Part shown: positions 63,873 through 64,000 of the stretch, piece by piece
Numbering within the stretch: position 1 is the first letter of the stretch
How the letters are laid out: every line of letters begins with the position of its first letter
Source: Paenibacillus elgii NBRC 100335
GTDB taxonomy: Bacteria > Bacillota > Bacilli > Paenibacillales > NBRC-103111
NCBI RefSeq assembly: GCF_004000865.1
Contig: NZ_BIMB01000003.1
Span: 186,001 to 250,000, forward strand
DNA: 64,000 nt
Reading direction: 5' to 3'
The notes under the pieces: generated by a model
Told to the model about the DNA's origin: nothing
Databases searched by the model: none
What the model saw: the letters and a program-made list of their open reading frames with translations, nothing else
Program-made: the position numbers and the translations under genes

Positions 63873-64000
63873 CTAGGTATCCATCGAAATATGATCCCAC
63901 GCTTCATCGCGGTGACCTATGATCCAGAACAATCCCCGGCGTCTTTCTAAGACGATGCTTTCGTTCATGCCGGCCGGAGCTTCCTCCCCTTGGATTCGAC
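63873..64000 (-). CDS. C-terminal end of a hypothetical protein (runs off the right edge)
   Basis: Leftward from the window edge there are about 42 codons to a TAG at 63873, ending LERRRGLFWIIGHRDEAWDH and ISMDT. The ending resembles that of DUF4272-type proteins as I remember them, but that is weak. The function is unknown. Confidence 0.5.
   Translation of the reverse strand, partial: RIQGEEAPAGMNESIVLERRRGLFWIIGHRDEAWDHISMDT

Noticed and set aside
1-64000. CRISPR arrays, tRNA or rRNA genes, complete insertion sequences
   Set aside because: No spaced short repeats, cloverleaf-like sequences or intact transposase frames were seen; only one integrase fragment.

Overview
The window looks like a Firmicutes chromosome of the Paenibacillus type. 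The evidence is strong AGGAGG-like ribosome sites, GTG and TTG starts, short sigma-A promoters, U-tailed hairpin terminators, a YeeI protein almost like the Bacillus one, a BM3-type P450 fusion and a WG-repeat protein. The central 40 kb is visibly richer in G and C than most flanking genes.

Layout. Bases 1-5100 hold small stand-alone units: WG-repeat protein and LysR, divergent MFS exporter, nitroreductase with divergent TetR, and a DUF4097-like protein. Bases 5235-46151 are one minus-strand gene train, read from high to low coordinates: two small related proteins of unknown function, five megasynthases, then a PLP-dependent decarboxylase. Bases 46.2-49.9 kb are a worn region with gene remnants, a SAM methyltransferase, a TPR protein and a hypothetical gene. 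Bases 49.9-60.9 kb carry two SDRs, a MerR/serine hydrolase pair, yeeI, a self-sufficient P450 with divergent LysR, and a MarR/epoxide hydrolase operon. Bases 60.9-64 kb hold a chimeric pseudogene, two GNAT enzymes, a small HTH protein and a partial gene.

The main system is a hybrid NRPS-PKS lipopeptide assembly line whose gene order matches its likely working order. Predicted domains: FAAL-ACP-KS-AT-T-C-A(Thr)-NMT-T | C-A(Ser-like)-T-Cy-A(Cys)-T-Ox | docking-C-A(Glu-like)-FkbM MT-T-KS-AT-T | C-A(beta-Ala)-T-KS-AT-dead KR-T | C-A(Thr-like)-NMT-T-R. The inferred product is a fatty acyl chain extended by malonate, then N-Me-Thr, a Ser-like residue, a thiazole from Cys, a Glu-like residue, malonate, beta-alanine, malonate and an N-methylated residue released by the terminal reductase. 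The decarboxylase at the end of the operon probably supplies beta-alanine. I do not recognise this domain string as a known compound. No thioesterase, phosphopantetheinyl transferase or dedicated exporter is seen next to the synthases; the MFS exporter lies about 2.6 kb past the operon's end.

All domain, substrate and operon calls were made by eye from the sequence; A-domain codes are hand-aligned to the GrsA positions and carry that uncertainty.
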